A stretch of 64,000 nt of DNA, taken from Atherix ibis (taxonomy: Eukaryota > Arthropoda > Insecta > Diptera > Athericidae). Numbering within the stretch: the stretch's first letter is position 1; each line of letters opens with the position of its first letter. The notes under the pieces are model-generated. The model worked only from the letters and a program-made list of their open reading frames with translations. It was not told where the DNA came from and searched no databases. Where the stretch lies: contig OY282607.1 of NCBI GenBank assembly GCA_958298945.1, forward strand, positions 90,031,270 to 90,095,269, given 5' to 3'. Below, one piece after another: positions 62,523-64,000 of the stretch. Both the position numbers and the translations under genes were made by a program.

Positions 62523-64000
62523 ATGGCTGCAGTGAGTTTATTAAATCCGAAAGCTGAAATTGTCAAGGCCGCTCAGGCTTTAGGTGTTAATATTTCGGCT
62601 GCCAAAGGAATACAAAGTGTCATGAAATCGAATCTTGGTCCAACGGGGGTGCTGAAAATGTTGGTAAATGGAGCAGGAGATATAAAAATTACTAAAGATG
62701 GTTGCATACTATTGCAAGACATGAGAATCTCGCATCCAACTGCGTCGATGATTGCTAAAGTCGCTGTCGCGCAAGATGTTGCTACTGGGGATGGCACAAC
62801 GTCCGCAATACTTTTAATTGGGGAGCTCTTAAAGCAATCGGAAGTTCTCTTGGACGAAGAATTACATCCAAGTATGATTGCAGATGGTATAAGCATAGCA
62901 AGTTCCAAAGCATTGGAGGTGTTGGAAATGATGAAAATTCCTATTAGCATAAATTCTGTTGATTACATTACTGAAGTGGCATCCACAAGTTTAAAAACTA
63001 AATTACATCCGAAATTGGCTGACCTCCTCACTGACGTTTGTGTCGAAGCAATTTTAACTATTTATCAGCCGGACAAACCATTTGATTTAAACTTAATGGA
63101 AATAATGGACATGCGCCATAAGACAGCTTATGACACCAGGTTTGTTCGAGGTTTAGTGTTCGATCATGGTTCTCGTCATCCTGATATGCCAACTTCAGTT
63201 AGAAATGCATACATCTTAATATGTAATGTTTCTCTAGAGTATGAGCCAGCAGAAATAAATTGCTCGTTTATGTACAAAACAGCAGAAGAGTGCCGAAAGT
63301 TTGTCCTAGCAGAGCAAAGACCGACCGAAGAACGCTGCAGAAAAATAATCGAATTAAAAAAGAAAATGTGCGATGGTACGGACAAGTCTTTCGTTGTTAT
63401 CAATCAGAAAGGTATCGATCTGTTCTCGTTGGACCTCTTAGCCAAAGAGAATATCATCGCTCTCCGACGGGCAAAGACTAAAAATATGGAGCGGTTGGAA
63501 CTGGCATGCGGCGGATGTGCAGTGAATACTTTGGAAGGACTTAATGAATCGCATTTGGGATTTGCTGGACTTGTGCATGAATTCTGTTTGCAGGAAACGA
63601 AGTACACTATTGTGGAGGAGTGCGAGAATCCTCATTCCGGCACTATTTTAATAATGGGTCCGGATAGACATACAATCAATCAGATGAAAGATGCTTTACG
63701 TGACGGTCTTCATGCTATAAAAAATGCCATCGAAGATGAGTGTGTCGTTCCTGGTGCAGGAGCCTTTGAAGTACGAGCTCGCAACGAAATAATGAAGCTA
63801 GTAAATGTGGAGGGAACAAAGAAACGCTTAGGCATGCAAGTGTTTGCAGAGTCTTTACTAATCATACCCAAAACTTTAGCTGCAAATAGTGGACACGATA
63901 TACAAGATACCATAATAAGTCTGATGAAAGAAGATTCTGATGCTACAAGTAATGAACCGATTGGCTTAAATCTTATAACCGGTAAACCTGTAAGGTTGAA
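62523..64000 (+). CDS. CCT6: CCT6-like T-complex chaperonin subunit zeta (3' end outside the window)
   Basis: A subunit of the cytosolic TRiC/CCT chaperonin, which folds actin, tubulin and other proteins using ATP. It is open from the ATG at 62523 to the window edge: 492 codons of the usual 530 or so, without any intron. The equatorial domain starts SLLNPKAEIVKAAQALGVNI, with NLGPTG (38-42) and the ATP-binding motif GDGTT (89-93). The CCT6-type HPTASMIAK and VRGLVFDHGSRHPDM are present, the apical domain contains LACGG, and the second equatorial part has CVVPGAGAFEVRA near residue 408. Assignment to zeta rests on these stretches. It looks more diverged from Drosophila CCT6 than I would expect for the housekeeping gene (GPKG reads GPTG, and several surface differences occur). 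That and the absence of introns raise the possibility of a retrocopied paralogue. The reading frame itself is intact. Confidence 0.9.
   Translation, partial: MAAVSLLNPKAEIVKAAQALGVNISAAKGIQSVMKSNLGPTGVLKMLVNGAGDIKITKDGCILLQDMRISHPTASMIAKVAVAQDVATGDGTTSAILLIGELLKQSEVLLDEELHPSMIADGISIASSKALEVLEMMKIPISINSVDYITEVASTSLKTKLHPKLADLLTDVCVEAILTIYQPDKPFDLNLMEIMDMRHKTAYDTRFVRGLVFDHGSRHPDMPTSVRNAYILICNVSLEYEPAEINCSFMYKTAEECRKFVLAEQRPTEERCRKIIELKKKMCDGTDKSFVVINQKGIDLFSLDLLAKENIIALRRAKTKNMERLELACGGCAVNTLEGLNESHLGFAGLVHEFCLQETKYTIVEECENPHSGTILIMGPDRHTINQMKDALRDGLHAIKNAIEDECVVPGAGAFEVRARNEIMKLVNVEGTKKRLGMQVFAESLLIIPKTLAANSGHDIQDTIISLMKEDSDATSNEPIGLNLITGKPVRL

Overview
This is nuclear DNA of an insect, most probably a fly. 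It is very AT-rich, its genes have GT-AG introns, and it carries many decayed mariner and non-LTR elements. The Ubc9 protein reads almost like Drosophila lesswright, and geminin, MOF and a Rebers-Riddiford cuticle protein also look insect-like. I cannot name the species. I found no bacterial operons, CRISPR arrays, tRNA or rRNA genes.

Layout. The right quarter (about 49.9-64 kb) holds the conserved genes. These are an HFM1/MER3-type meiotic DNA helicase (minus), geminin (minus, directly upstream of HFM1), a small Cys/His-rich protein of unknown function (minus), the MYST acetyltransferase MOF/KAT8 (minus), the SUMO-conjugating enzyme Ubc9/lesswright (plus, head-to-head with mof) and an intronless CCT6-like chaperonin subunit that runs off the right edge. 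The left three quarters look like a gene desert but are mostly one intron. HFM1 coding exons 1-6 lie at 49.9-51.8 kb and the next exon lies at 3724-3952 in matching phase, so a single intron of about 45.9 kb separates them. The remaining HFM1 exons must lie beyond position 1.

Inside that intron sits a complete three-exon cuticular protein gene on the opposite strand (46.6-49.0 kb, with TATA box and poly(A) signal). The intron also holds at least ten DNA-transposon fragments of the mariner/IS630 type: four copies of one deletion family with TIR CGAGGTCTGTT, one Mos1-like 1.2-kb copy and several relics. Also inside are non-LTR fragments (R1-like, I/jockey-like and others), a four-unit tandem array of about 342 bp made from a transposase fragment, two arrays of a 13-bp minisatellite (TTTTTACCGAAAA), several long palindromes, and a dispersed AGATGGC motif.

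How the genes relate. Geminin (replication licensing), HFM1 (meiotic crossing-over), MOF (H4K16 acetylation), Ubc9 (sumoylation) and CCT6 (protein folding) are nuclear or housekeeping genes with no shared pathway visible in the sequence. The intron contents are accessory DNA, apart from the nested cuticle gene, which appears functional. All comparisons with named families are from memory of those families; no database search was run.
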